DNA of 9,742 nt from Campylobacterota bacterium (GTDB lineage Bacteria; Campylobacterota; Campylobacteria; Campylobacterales; Sulfurovaceae). The DNA is taken from the NCBI GenBank assembly GCA_011330645.1, contig DRQB01000141.1, positions 1 through 9,742 of the forward strand, read 5' to 3'. Under the pieces are notes generated by a model. It searched no databases and had not been told where the DNA came from. It saw only the letters and a program-made list of their open reading frames with translations. Of this stretch, positions 1 to 6,535 are shown piece after piece (position 1 is the first letter of the stretch; every line of letters starts with the position of its first letter). Position numbers and translations under genes: made by a program.

Positions 1-24
1 GCTCTACCGCTGAGCTACGCCCGC
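1..24 (-). tRNA. tRNA 5' end, probably tRNA-Gly (partial)
   Basis: Read on the minus strand, this is the first 24 nt of a tRNA: a 7-nt acceptor strand GCGGGCG, the U8-A9 linker (TA), then a D arm GCTC-AGCGGTA-GAGC with a perfect 4-bp stem. The rest, including the anticodon, lies beyond the window. The GCGGGCG acceptor and the short D loop resemble bacterial tRNA-Gly, but identity cannot be proven without the anticodon. Confidence 0.85.
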
Positions 25-67
25 GCATCCATACCTCATCTAAGCATTAGCTTAAAATTGGAGTGCG

Positions 68-73
68 ATTATA
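68..73 (-). promoter_or_regulatory. -10 box of the tRNA promoter
   Basis: A perfect TATAAT on the minus strand lies about 44 nt before the tRNA 5' end, in a spacer that otherwise has no gene. It is back-to-back with the ilvD promoter. No convincing -35 box is visible. Confidence 0.5.
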
Positions 74-105
74 GCCTAAAAAAATTTAAATGTAAATAGT
101 ATTTG

Positions 106-114
106 TGCTATAAT
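106..114 (+). promoter_or_regulatory. Extended -10 promoter of ilvD
   Basis: TGC-TATAAT is a perfect -10 hexamer (109-114) with an extended -10 TGn, 30 nt before the ilvD start codon. The upstream DNA is A/T-rich (TTTAAA at 85-90) and the -35 is weak, which suits an extended -10 promoter. No leader-peptide attenuator is seen between promoter and gene, so there is no sign of branched-chain attenuation. Confidence 0.6.
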
Positions 115-144
115 CCAAAAAATATTAATTAAAGGGTCAAAATC

Positions 145-1833
145 ATGAGAAGTGACGAGATTAAAGAGGGTTTTGACAGAGCCCCGCATAGAAGTTTATT
201 AAGAGCAACAGGTGTAAAAGATGAAGATTTTGCTAAACCATTTATTGGGGTGGCTAACTCATTTATAGAAATCATCCCAGGGCATTTTTTCTTAAACAAA
301 GTGGCAGAAGTCATCAAAGAAGAGATACGTGCAAATGGGTGTGTGCCATTTGAGTTTAATACCATTGGTGTGGATGATGGTATCGCTATGGGTCATGATG
401 GGATGCTCTACTCTCTTCCAAGCCGTGAGATTATTGCTAACTCTATAGAAACTGTGATGAATGCACATAAACTCGATGCGATGATAGCCATCCCTAACTG
501 TGACAAGATTGTCCCAGGGATGATTATGGGTGCGTTACGTGTAGATGTACCGACCGTGTTTGTCTCAGGCGGCCCTATGGAAAAAGGTTACACCAAAGAT
601 GGTACACCGATTGACTTGGCAACTGCTTTTGAGGCTGTTGGGAAACATGAAACGGGTGAGATTACAGATGAAGAGCTTCTTGACATCGAATGTAATGCCT
701 GTCCAAGTGGAGGTTCATGTTCTGGTATGTTTACAGCCAACTCTATGAACACACTCATGGAAGCGATGGGTATTGCACTTCCTGGGAATGGAACGATTTT
801 GGCATTGACACCTGAGAGAACAGAACTTTACAAAAAAGCTGCACGTCGCATCTGTGAGATAGCAAAAGCTGATGCAGCCCAGCGTGAAAAGTACCGTATG
901 AGAAATATCCTCAATGAAAATGCGGTACGTAATGCATTTGCTGTAGATATGGCTATGGGTGGGTCTTCAAATACTGTACTTCATATGCTCGCTATTGCTA
1001 GAGAAGCGGAAGTTGACTTTAACCTCTCTGACATTAATGCCATCTCTAAGCGTGTCTCACACATCGCTAAAATCTCTCCTTCACTCTCAACCGTACATAT
1101 GGAAGACATCAATAAAGCCGGTGGAGTGAATGCCGTCATGCATGAAATGATGAAACGTGGCGATGATATCTTAGCTGACAACTTATCTGTTACAGGGGAA
1201 ACACTGTATGAAAAAGTAAAAAATGCAGAGATTACAGATACCAACATCATCCATACGGTTGACAACCCTTACTCAGAAGTAGGTGGACTTGCCATTCTTT
1301 ATGGTAACCTGGCAGTTCAAGGTGCAGTAATTAAAACTGCAGGGATTACAGGGGACAGAGTCTTTACTGGAACGGCTGTATGTTTTAACTCGCAAGATGA
1401 AGCCATAGAAGGCATCTTAGCAGGAAAAGTGAAAGCTGGGAATGTCGTAGTTATCCGTTACGAGGGTCCTCGTGGAGGTCCAGGTATGCAAGAGATGTTA
1501 AGCCCTACCTCACTCATTATGGGTATGGGTCTTGGTGATAAAGTGGCACTCATTACTGATGGTAGATTCTCAGGAGCTACTAGAGGTGCGAGTATCGGTC
1601 ATGTGAGCCCCGAGGCTGCGGAAGGTGGTCTTATAGGGCTACTTGAGGATGGAGATGAGATTCACATCGATGTAGATCAATACATCTTACAAGCAAACTT
1701 AAGTGATGAAGAGATAGCGAAAAGACGTGCAGACTTTACACCGCTTGTAAAGCCACTCAAAAGTAAATGGTTAAGACAATATAGAGCATTGGTAACAAAT
1801 GCCAGTGCGGGTGCTGTACTAGAAGCTGAATAA
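145..1833 (+). CDS. ilvD: Dihydroxy-acid dehydratase (IlvD)
   Basis: Cytosolic Fe-S enzyme that dehydrates 2,3-dihydroxy-isovalerate and 2,3-dihydroxy-3-methylvalerate to the keto acids of valine and isoleucine. The full family pattern is visible over 562 residues: VDDGIAMGHDGM (about 77-87), IPNCDK (C119, K121), the cluster motif GGSCSGMFTANSM (C192), AMGGSSNT, RYEGPRGGPGMQEM and GRFSGATRGASIGHVSPEAA near the C-terminus. Where the [2Fe-2S] type has a third ligand in a TPCN motif, this protein has IPGH (44-47), as in E. coli IlvD, which suggests the oxygen-sensitive [4Fe-4S] type; that is inference. It is shorter than E. coli IlvD (616 aa), lacking the insertion in the middle. The start is supported by AAAGGG 8 nt upstream. 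Monocistronic: its own promoter and terminator flank it, and no other ilv gene is near. Confidence 0.97.
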   Translation: MRSDEIKEGFDRAPHRSLLRATGVKDEDFAKPFIGVANSFIEIIPGHFFLNKVAEVIKEEIRANGCVPFEFNTIGVDDGIAMGHDGMLYSLPSREIIANSIETVMNAHKLDAMIAIPNCDKIVPGMIMGALRVDVPTVFVSGGPMEKGYTKDGTPIDLATAFEAVGKHETGEITDEELLDIECNACPSGGSCSGMFTANSMNTLMEAMGIALPGNGTILALTPERTELYKKAARRICEIAKADAAQREKYRMRNILNENAVRNAFAVDMAMGGSSNTVLHMLAIAREAEVDFNLSDINAISKRVSHIAKISPSLSTVHMEDINKAGGVNAVMHEMMKRGDDILADNLSVTGETLYEKVKNAEITDTNIIHTVDNPYSEVGGLAILYGNLAVQGAVIKTAGITGDRVFTGTAVCFNSQDEAIEGILAGKVKAGNVVVIRYEGPRGGPGMQEMLSPTSLIMGMGLGDKVALITDGRFSGATRGASIGHVSPEAAEGGLIGLLEDGDEIHIDVDQYILQANLSDEEIAKRRADFTPLVKPLKSKWLRQYRALVTNASAGAVLEAE

Positions 1834-1846
1834 GCCAAGAAAGGAG

Positions 1847-1874
1847 AAGTCTCTACATTAAGTGGAGACTTTTT
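1847..1874 (+). terminator. Rho-independent terminator of ilvD
   Basis: A 10-bp stem (1847-1856 with 1862-1871, one G-U pair) closes a 5-nt ATTAA loop, and the descending arm runs directly into a T tract (1870-1874). It begins 13 nt after the ilvD stop. Confidence 0.85.
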
Positions 1875-1892
1875 CACAAAAGATATGCATTA

Positions 1893-2747
1893 TTATATTG
1901 GTCGTCTTGCCCCAACATAACGTTGTGCATAAAACTTACTTAGATTTGATATCGTAACTTTCTTTTTAGCAGAACTGGCATGAATAAATTTACCATTGCC
2001 TAGATAAATACCCACATGATTCACATATCCTTTTCTATGTTTAGATGTATCAAAGAAAATAAGATCACCTTTTTTTAGATTACGTCTAGAGATAAATTTA
2101 CCAAATTTTGATTGATTAATGGAAGTTCGAGGAATATTAATACCATTCTTTTTATACACATATGACGTAAACCCAGAACAATCAAAGGTGCCTCTTTGTC
2201 CAACGGCACCCCAGACATATTTTCGTCCTAACTTTTGCTTCGCGAGACTAATAATATTTTTAGCTTTAGATGAACCAAATCCATTAAATGCCATAAAATT
2301 TGGTTTTGCCGATTTAAAAAAGATATCATCAACCACTACCGTATGTCTTCTTTTTACACGTTTACTTGAAAGTGGTTTTGCTTGTTTGATGAGTGCGGTT
2401 CGTAACGCTTTAGTCGATTTCTTCTTTCTTTTGACTACTTTGACAACTTTTATTTTATGTTTTACTTTTTTATCAATTTTATTTTTTGTTTTATGCTTAG
2501 CTATTTTTCGTTTTTTATTAGGGAAATAGGTATTTGTAGGAACTTTCACAACTCTTCCAATTTTAAGTGTTTCTCCTAGCTTAATACCATTTAATTTTCG
2601 CACTTCCGCTATGGTACTGTGATGTTTGTGTGCTACTGTATATAAAGTCTCACCACTTTTTATCGTATGTTTCACCACTTTGGTGGCTGCATTTGCCGAT
2701 ACACTCACCATAGATACTAACAATAATAATTTATAAAATTTTTTCAA
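1893..2747 (-). CDS. Secreted LysM + NlpC/P60 peptidoglycan endopeptidase
   Basis: Probable cell-wall hydrolase cutting stem-peptide bonds in the periplasm. Order of parts in 284 residues: Sec signal peptide (1-20, ending ANA), one LysM domain for peptidoglycan binding (about 26-70, HTIKSGETLYTVA to KVVKVP-like end), a very Lys/Arg-rich linker (about 77-135), then a C-terminal NlpC/P60 domain (about 160-284). The catalytic Cys is in FDCSGF (C190), the catalytic His in NHVGIY (H244), and the third polar residue is in FIHASS (H256), so it looks active. The start codon is TTG, not ATG; AGGAG sits 6 nt upstream (2754-2758) and fixes this start just before the signal peptide. It stands alone between the ilvD terminator and the GMC gene. 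The exact bond cleaved (gamma-D-Glu-DAP or other) cannot be told from sequence. Confidence 0.9.
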   Translation of the reverse strand: MKKFYKLLLLVSMVSVSANAATKVVKHTIKSGETLYTVAHKHHSTIAEVRKLNGIKLGETLKIGRVVKVPTNTYFPNKKRKIAKHKTKNKIDKKVKHKIKVVKVVKRKKKSTKALRTALIKQAKPLSSKRVKRRHTVVVDDIFFKSAKPNFMAFNGFGSSKAKNIISLAKQKLGRKYVWGAVGQRGTFDCSGFTSYVYKKNGINIPRTSINQSKFGKFISRRNLKKGDLIFFDTSKHRKGYVNHVGIYLGNGKFIHASSAKKKVTISNLSKFYAQRYVGARRPI

Positions 2748-2883
2748 TGAATACTCCTAATTGATTGAAAGACAATGATGTCCATACTAAAAAATATGCA
2801 CAATTCTATCTATATATGATTAATCAAAAATAAATATGAATTTAATCTAACCTTAAATTGACAACTGATATACCATAGTATAG

Positions 2884-2907
2884 TCAAAAAATATGACAAA
2901 ATTGTCA
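2884..2907 (-). terminator. Possible terminator after the GMC gene, or operator palindrome
   Basis: TGACAA-AA-TTGTCA (2894-2907) is a 6-bp inverted repeat 12 nt past the GMC stop. Read on the minus strand it is followed by TATTTTTTG, so it could act as a weak terminator. The nearly symmetrical 14-bp form would also fit a dimeric repressor site upstream of the NlpC/P60 gene. The remaining 2748-2880 spacer is A/T-rich and shows no clear gene or strong promoter. Confidence 0.3.
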
Positions 2908-2919
2908 CATCAGTTTTTC

Positions 2920-4593
2920 TTACTCCTGATTAAGTACAGAGACTATATGATCTGCCACACGAAAAGCATTGGCATAAATAGTCCATGTATATGCAACAGA
3001 ACCTCCTGTTGGCATAAAACTTGCATCTGCTACATAAAGATTTGATACATCATGTGCTTGACAATATTTATTGAGTACGGATGTTTTAGGGTCATCCCCA
3101 AAGCGACATCCCCCTGCTACTAAATTTTGAGATGCCGACGAAGTGACAGAAGAATAAATATTTTTTGCCCCCATCTCTTCAAGGATACTTTCACATTTCT
3201 CAGCAATATACGTACCGACCTTGATATCTTGTGGATGCCCTTCTAGTCTTAGTTTTCCTACGGGCATACCATATTTATCTTTATATGTTTTATCTAAAGC
3301 AACAAAACAGTTATCATTAGGCAGCCAATCATTAAATATCTCAAAACGTATACTTTTTTGTTCTGTAAATCGTTTGACAACTCTGTCTCCTAACTCTTTG
3401 CCCCAAACTAGTTTTGCATTTTTATAGTTATCTTTACGTGCACGAGAAACAATATTTTGATGTTCAAACATAAATTCAACCGAGCCACCTTTAAACTTAC
3501 CATCCCACCAATGATCTACAAAATACCAATCTAAGATTGAACGATTGACAAATAAACCTGTTTGCATGAGTTCTTCAAATTTTATTTCTTTCAAACTCTC
3601 TTTATGCAGCTCTCCTTGTCCCGAACCTCCTCCAGAAAAGAGTAAATTTTTACCTAGCTCTCCTGAGCTGTTAGCCAATCCATCAGGATGATATTTGTTT
3701 GCAGAGTTTAGTAAGAGCCTTGCACTTTCATGGGCTTGTGCTGCTACCACAAAAAGTTTCCCCCTTATCTGTCGTTCTTTACCTGTTAAGGTATCAACAA
3801 CAACTGCATAATCTACTTCATCTTTTTGACTCGTATGTAAAGACTTGACATGTGTATTTGTCAATAAGGTAAGGTTACCTGTCGCAAGTGCTGGTTTGAT
3901 GAGTGCTTCTCTCGAAGAACTTTTAGCCCCTGAACTACACCCATAACTACCACAAAAGTTGGAATAGTAACAAGCATTACGCTCTCCTTTATTGCGAGAC
4001 AGTACTGCACGAGGTGTCACCAATGATTGGATACCAAGTTTTTGACAACTCTTATCAAGTAACTTGACAACTGCATTTTCTTTTGTAGGTGGCTGTGTAA
4101 AGTTTGCCCGACTTCGAGGGGGTTCATATTTATGTTTTTGATAATGCCCTGAGACACCAACCAACTCTTCTGTTAAATCATAATAAGGTTCCATGTCCTC
4201 ATAAGAAATGGGCCAATCAACAACATTGGCACCCTCTATCTCTCCATATTTACTTTTAAGCCTAAAATCATCTGGATGTAAACGGTGCAACATTCCCGAC
4301 ATGAGATTCGAAGAACCTCCTACAATGTTACCATTCCAAAAACTCCAACCCGATTCATAGGTAGGTGTCACTTCCCACTTACCATTGACTTTCTCTTCAA
4401 TCGTATGATATTCGTCAAATAAATTAGGAGTTACCAAATCTCTACGACAATAAGCCAATTCATCTTTGGAAAACTCATCCCTTTTAATCAGTCTCCCTTT
4501 TTCCAAAACTGCAACTTTATATCCAGCTTTACATAAGGTATATGCTACTGCTCCACCACTTGCACCAGAACCTATCACCACTACATCATACAT
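2920..4593 (-). CDS. GMC-family FAD oxidoreductase (gluconate 2-dehydrogenase flavoprotein-like)
   Basis: FAD-dependent dehydrogenase of the glucose-methanol-choline family, probably the catalytic subunit of a periplasmic sugar-acid or alcohol dehydrogenase. From ATG 4593 it has 557 residues. The N-terminus has the dinucleotide-binding motif GSGASGG (8-14); the C-terminus has GGCRFGDDPKTSV and NLYVADASFMPTGG (about 494-531), both typical of GMC proteins. Cys208-x5-Cys214-x4-Cys219 resembles the three-Cys motif holding [3Fe-4S] in FAD-glucose and fructose dehydrogenases. By eye, the usual catalytic His (before GTCRMG) is Leu491 and the Asn of the C-terminal NPT motif is Ala534, which is odd. 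The start is chosen because AGAAGAGG lies 7 nt upstream and it overlaps the upstream gene by 8 nt; a longer frame to 4686 only overlaps that gene. Closest known pair: Cj0414/Cj0415 of C. jejuni. The substrate is unproven. Confidence 0.85.
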   Translation of the reverse strand: MYDVVVIGSGASGGAVAYTLCKAGYKVAVLEKGRLIKRDEFSKDELAYCRRDLVTPNLFDEYHTIEEKVNGKWEVTPTYESGWSFWNGNIVGGSSNLMSGMLHRLHPDDFRLKSKYGEIEGANVVDWPISYEDMEPYYDLTEELVGVSGHYQKHKYEPPRSRANFTQPPTKENAVVKLLDKSCQKLGIQSLVTPRAVLSRNKGERNACYYSNFCGSYGCSSGAKSSSREALIKPALATGNLTLLTNTHVKSLHTSQKDEVDYAVVVDTLTGKERQIRGKLFVVAAQAHESARLLLNSANKYHPDGLANSSGELGKNLLFSGGGSGQGELHKESLKEIKFEELMQTGLFVNRSILDWYFVDHWWDGKFKGGSVEFMFEHQNIVSRARKDNYKNAKLVWGKELGDRVVKRFTEQKSIRFEIFNDWLPNDNCFVALDKTYKDKYGMPVGKLRLEGHPQDIKVGTYIAEKCESILEEMGAKNIYSSVTSSASQNLVAGGCRFGDDPKTSVLNKYCQAHDVSNLYVADASFMPTGGSVAYTWTIYANAFRVADHIVSVLNQE

Positions 4594-5089
4594 CCAAATA
4601 CCTCTTCTTTGGTCTTGGTTGTCCCCCAAAGGAACCCAAAGCTTTCCACCCTGCTTCTTGGATGTTTGAACCATAAATGGGATCACAAAACATCCCCTCC
4701 ATAGTCAAGGTCATAATACGAGCAAGCCAATTACTCCCATATTCTGTTTCTTCATAAGCACGTAATGCAACTTCTTTCTGCTTTGCTGTCATTTCAAAAA
4801 AATGTCCTTTTTCACGCTTTTGTAATTCTTTTGCTCCCTCAATAACAAAAGCTCTAATATCTCTATCATAACTTTTATGTTTGACCGTATCAAAAAGAAA
4901 TGTGATGGTATTCATACTTCGCGCAGAGGGAAGTTTACTATGTTTAGGAAACATATGTACCTGTACAGCCAAAATCGTTTTTTTTACTGTATCAAATTCT
5001 TTTTCAAACGTATATATTTCTTTTGCTTTTATATAGGGAGAAAGCCCTAGTATGCTACCAAATATTAGGAATTGTCTTCTTTTTATCAT
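4586..5089 (-). CDS. Gluconate 2-dehydrogenase subunit 3-like, Tat-exported protein
   Basis: Small partner subunit of the GMC flavoprotein encoded directly downstream (8-nt overlap, so co-translated). The 167-residue protein begins with a twin-arginine signal, KRRQFL at residues 3-8 followed by a short hydrophobic stretch. In this family the folded flavoprotein, which lacks its own signal, is carried out to the periplasm with the Tat-tagged small subunit. The body (about 28-160) is helical and resembles the gluconate 2-dehydrogenase subunit 3 family, including a VQVHMFP-type segment near residue 43 and GWKALG/GGQPRPKKRY at the end. No strong Shine-Dalgarno is seen right before ATG 5089. The third, cytochrome c subunit known from acetic acid bacteria and pseudomonads is absent from the window, so the electron acceptor must come from elsewhere. 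Confidence 0.8.
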   Translation of the reverse strand: MIKRRQFLIFGSILGLSPYIKAKEIYTFEKEFDTVKKTILAVQVHMFPKHSKLPSARSMNTITFLFDTVKHKSYDRDIRAFVIEGAKELQKREKGHFFEMTAKQKEVALRAYEETEYGSNWLARIMTLTMEGMFCDPIYGSNIQEAGWKALGSFGGQPRPKKRYLDV

Positions 5090-5124
5090 CTTAGTTCTAT
5101 CGCCTTTCTTAAATCACTTGATTG

Positions 5125-5132
5125 ATTATAAT
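5125..5132. promoter_or_regulatory. Candidate -10 element of the dehydrogenase operon
   Basis: The A/T palindrome ATTATAAT gives TATAAT on both strands. On the minus strand (5130-5125) it lies 36 nt before the subunit 3 start and is the best -10 for that operon. No clear -35 accompanies it. Confidence 0.35.
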
Positions 5133-5180
5133 ATCATATTCTCTGTGTGTGTACTTTAAGTGCAAACCCACAAAATGTAC

Positions 5181-5198
5181 TACACATACGTTACACAC
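5181..5198 (+). promoter_or_regulatory. PhoB-box-like direct repeat upstream of the first Cys-rich peptide
   Basis: TACACAT (5181-5187), 4 nt, then TACACAC (5192-5198): two 7-mers with an 11-nt period. The second copy overlaps the putative -35. The same arrangement, with two perfect copies, occurs upstream of doxX at 5985-6002. Two 7-bp repeats separated by 4 bp are the classic layout for OmpR/PhoB-family response regulators. The regulator is not in the window. Confidence 0.4.
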
Positions 5199-5219
5199 AT
5201 AAACGAATATACTTATAAT
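5191..5219 (+). promoter_or_regulatory. Promoter of the first Cys-rich peptide gene
   Basis: Perfect TATAAT at 5214-5219, 17 nt after a TTACAC that could serve as a poor -35 (5191-5196). The start codon follows 30 nt later. A weak -35 overlapped by a tandem repeat is what an activator-dependent promoter would look like. Confidence 0.5.
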
Positions 5220-5249
5220 GTCAAAATATAAAATATCAGGAGACAAAAG

Positions 5250-5513
5250 ATGAAAAAGTTAATATTCAGTTCGTTAGTAGGGTTAGCACTGATTGCATTT
5301 ACTGGTTGTACAACAGGTAATGATGCAGCAGCAGGAGCAAAATGTTCAGCCAGTGGTAAATGTGCAAGTTCTAAGAAATGTGCATCAAGTGGTAAATGTG
5401 CAGGAGACAAAAAAGTGGCACAAAAGTGTGCTGCTGGAAAATGTGCAGCTGGAAAATGTAAAGGTGCACCAAAAGCTAAAAAATGTGCATCAAGTGGTAA
5501 ATGTGGTAAATAG
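5250..5513 (+). CDS. Cys/Lys-rich repeat lipoprotein, HvfA-like metallophore precursor candidate
   Basis: An 87-residue lipoprotein of low complexity. Residues 1-19 are a lipoprotein signal ending in FTGC, with lipidated Cys20; the residue after it is Thr, which favours outer-membrane sorting by the E. coli rule. The mature part has nine more cysteines (32, 38, 44, 50, 60, 65, 70, 79, 85), every one preceded by Lys; five are GKC. They are spaced 5-10 residues apart and there are almost no aromatic residues. This resembles HvfA-type RiPP precursors, in which an MNIO (DUF692) enzyme turns Cys in EGKCG repeats into copper-binding oxazolone/thioamide groups. Here the ending is SSGKCGK rather than the doubled GKCG. 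AGGAGA lies 6 nt before the ATG. It has its own promoter and terminator. A plain unmodified metal-binding lipoprotein is the alternative. Confidence 0.75.
   Translation: MKKLIFSSLVGLALIAFTGCTTGNDAAAGAKCSASGKCASSKKCASSGKCAGDKKVAQKCAAGKCAAGKCKGAPKAKKCASSGKCGK
5376..5505 (+). repeat. Pair of identical 25-bp direct repeats inside the peptide gene
   Basis: Positions 5376-5400 and 5481-5505 are identical over 25 bp and encode KCASSGKC twice. Between them are two near-identical 15-bp units encoding AAGKC (about 5429-5458). Such repeats can add or lose peptide units by recombination in multiples of three bases without breaking the frame. Confidence 0.75.
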
Positions 5514-5530
5514 AAAAAAATGATTTACCT

Positions 5531-5575
5531 GAAGAGATACACTGCTCTGTAAGTATCTCTTCTCCTTTCTTTCTC
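5531..5575 (+). terminator. Terminator after the first Cys-rich peptide
   Basis: A perfect 10-bp stem, GAAGAGATAC (5531-5540) with GTATCTCTTC (5553-5562), a 12-nt loop, and a following pyrimidine-rich tract (5563-5580). It starts 17 nt after the stop codon and separates this gene from the next peptide gene. Confidence 0.7.
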
Positions 5576-5622
5576 CTCCTTCTACACACTATCACGCAAT
5601 CACTCTCTTCCTTTAAGTTTTA

Positions 5623-5631
5623 TGTTATACT
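5623..5631 (+). promoter_or_regulatory. Extended -10 promoter of the second Cys-rich peptide gene
   Basis: TGT-TATACT (5623-5631) is an extended -10 element 30 nt before the ATG at 5662. The -35 is not convincing. A single TACACAC at 5583-5589 may be a half-site of the repeat found upstream of the other two units, but its partner is missing. Confidence 0.45.
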
Positions 5632-5661
5632 ATGAACATCTATATATCAAAGGATACAACC

Positions 5662-5910
5662 ATGAAGAAACTACTTATGACTACTTGTCTTGGACTTGCA
5701 CTCATCGCATTATCAGGATGTGGAGAAGAAAAACCTGTAACACAGGGTGATGGACTCATTCATACGTCAAAAACCAAATGTGAATCTGGAAAGTGTGAAT
5801 CTGGGAAATGTGCGGGTGCAAAAAAAGAAGCATCCAGCAAAAAATGTTCTACTGCAGGGAAATGTGGTGAAGGAAAATGTGGAAGTAAAACACCTACTCC
5901 AACACCATAA
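5662..5910 (+). CDS. Cys/Lys-rich repeat lipoprotein, paralogue of the preceding gene, HvfA-like
   Basis: An 82-residue lipoprotein. The signal peptide ends in a textbook lipobox LSGC with Cys20; its LGLALIAxxGC core matches that of the upstream paralogue (GLALIAFTGC). After a short non-repetitive stretch (21-36) come six cysteines (40, 45, 50, 62, 68, 73), all preceded by Lys, four as GKC. Residues 66-74 read GKCGEGKCG, which is the doubled EGKCG-type motif of HvfA precursors modified by MNIO enzymes. It ends in a Thr-Pro tail. ATG 5662 is preferred to an in-frame ATG at 5632 because AAAGGA stands 7 nt before it and the signal peptide starts exactly there. Promoter and terminator flank it, so it is transcribed alone. 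Copper binding is inferred by motif only. Confidence 0.75.
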   Translation: MKKLLMTTCLGLALIALSGCGEEKPVTQGDGLIHTSKTKCESGKCESGKCAGAKKEASSKKCSTAGKCGEGKCGSKTPTPTP

Positions 5911-5919
5911 TCATCCTAT

Positions 5920-5957
5920 TATTTTTTGCCTTTTATGGCAAAAAATAGACTTCCTTT
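5920..5957 (+). terminator. Possible terminator after the second Cys-rich peptide
   Basis: A perfect 11-bp stem, TATTTTTTGCC (5920-5930) with its complement (5937-5947), a 6-nt loop, 9 nt after the stop. The stem is A/T-rich and the run behind it is only moderately T-rich (CTTCCTTTT), so it may be weak. The inverse reading gives a T run on the minus strand, but no minus-strand gene ends here. Confidence 0.55.
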
Positions 5958-5984
5958 TATAAGAATCCTCAAAAACGACTACAA

Positions 5985-6002
5985 TACACATAGAATACAC
6001 AT
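5985..6002 (+). promoter_or_regulatory. PhoB-box-like direct repeat upstream of doxX
   Basis: Two perfect TACACAT copies (5985-5991 and 5996-6002) separated by AGAA, giving an 11-nt period. The match extends to AATACACAT on both sides. It sits just before the -10 at 6012. The shared layout with 5181-5198 suggests that the peptide A gene and the doxX-peptide C operon answer to one regulator. Confidence 0.45.
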
Positions 6003-6011
6003 CTTACATAC

Positions 6012-6017
6012 TATACT
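6012..6017 (+). promoter_or_regulatory. Candidate -10 box of the doxX operon
   Basis: TATACT, 9 nt after the second TACACAT repeat and about 62 nt before the doxX start. No consensus -35 is present at the expected position, where the direct repeat lies, which fits activator dependence. Confidence 0.4.
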
Positions 6018-6078
6018 TTGAACGTATCAAGGCTAAAAGCTTCATCGAGATACAAATAGTTGATTAAGGAGGCATATC

Positions 6079-6516
6079 ATGTTAAAACATATATACCCAC
6101 TGACAAAAAGAATATTGAGTTATGGACAAAGTCTTTCTCTTTTACTGGCAAGACTTGCTGTTGCTTATGGGTTTTATGAACCTGCGATGCAAAAATGGTC
6201 AGATATTGACAGCGTTGCTACATGGTTTAGTTCCATGGGTATTCCCTTTCCTACACTCAATGCATATATGGCAGCAAGTACCGAGATTACAGGTGTTGTT
6301 CTTTTAACACTAGGTCTTTTTACGCGACTAATTTCGCTTCCTCTCATGGTAGTGATGATTGTTGCGATTAGTACTGTGCATTTGGCACATGGTTTTGCCG
6401 CAGGAGATAATGGGTTTGAAATACCTATGTATTATATGCTTTTCTTGGCAATATTTGCTTCATTTGGAGCTGGAAAATTTTCGTTAGATCACCTTTTATT
6501 CGGTGACGAACAATAA
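6079..6516 (+). CDS. DoxX-family inner-membrane protein
   Basis: A 145-residue protein with four hydrophobic segments (about 18-35, 60-80, 86-104, 117-132), as in the DoxX/DoxD family. Family features include an RLAVAYGFYEPAMQKW segment after the first helix start, a small-residue-rich second helix with ITGVVLLTLGLFTR, and the typical ending GAGKFSLDHLL. Biochemical roles of DoxX proteins are poorly defined; members occur regularly in BufABC/HvfABC-type clusters that make MNIO-modified copper-binding peptides. The context agrees: the next gene, 19 nt downstream, is a GKC-repeat peptide. A strong AAGGAGG lies 6 nt before the ATG. It has its own promoter with a tandem repeat upstream. Transport, maturation or redox support for the peptide are possible roles; none can be read from the sequence. 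Confidence 0.85.
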   Translation: MLKHIYPLTKRILSYGQSLSLLLARLAVAYGFYEPAMQKWSDIDSVATWFSSMGIPFPTLNAYMAASTEITGVVLLTLGLFTRLISLPLMVVMIVAISTVHLAHGFAAGDNGFEIPMYYMLFLAIFASFGAGKFSLDHLLFGDEQ

Positions 6517-6535
6517 TATTATAAGGATTAAAATT

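Noticed and set aside
2119..2529. 136-residue plus-strand frame opposite the LysM-NlpC/P60 gene
   Set aside because: It is an antisense shadow of a well-supported coding region with no ribosome binding site or recognisable domain.
4594..4686. Longer start for the GMC protein at 4686
   Set aside because: The extra 31 residues lie inside the subunit 3 gene and precede the FAD motif without homology-like features; the ATG at 4593 has a good Shine-Dalgarno and starts right at the Rossmann strand.
5146..5199. Inverted repeat TGTGTGTA / TACACACA in the divergent region
   Set aside because: The two arms are 38 nt apart and made of simple GT/CA dinucleotides; a chance match in low-complexity DNA is likelier than an operator.
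5376..5505. Repeats as a CRISPR array
   Set aside because: The repeats are coding, of few copies, irregularly spaced and in frame with the peptide units.
5250..5513. Classical metallothionein as the identity of the Cys-rich peptides
   Set aside because: These are exported, have no Cys-x-Cys pairs or His ligands as in bacterial SmtA types, and use strictly KC units; the HvfA-like explanation fits better, although simple metal binding is not excluded.
5293..5523. Overlapping long frames with Val/Asn/Gln-rich repeats in the peptide genes (also 5747-5962 and 6618-6866)
   Set aside because: They are shifted readings of the GKC repeats; they lack a ribosome binding site and signal peptides, while the GKC frames have both.
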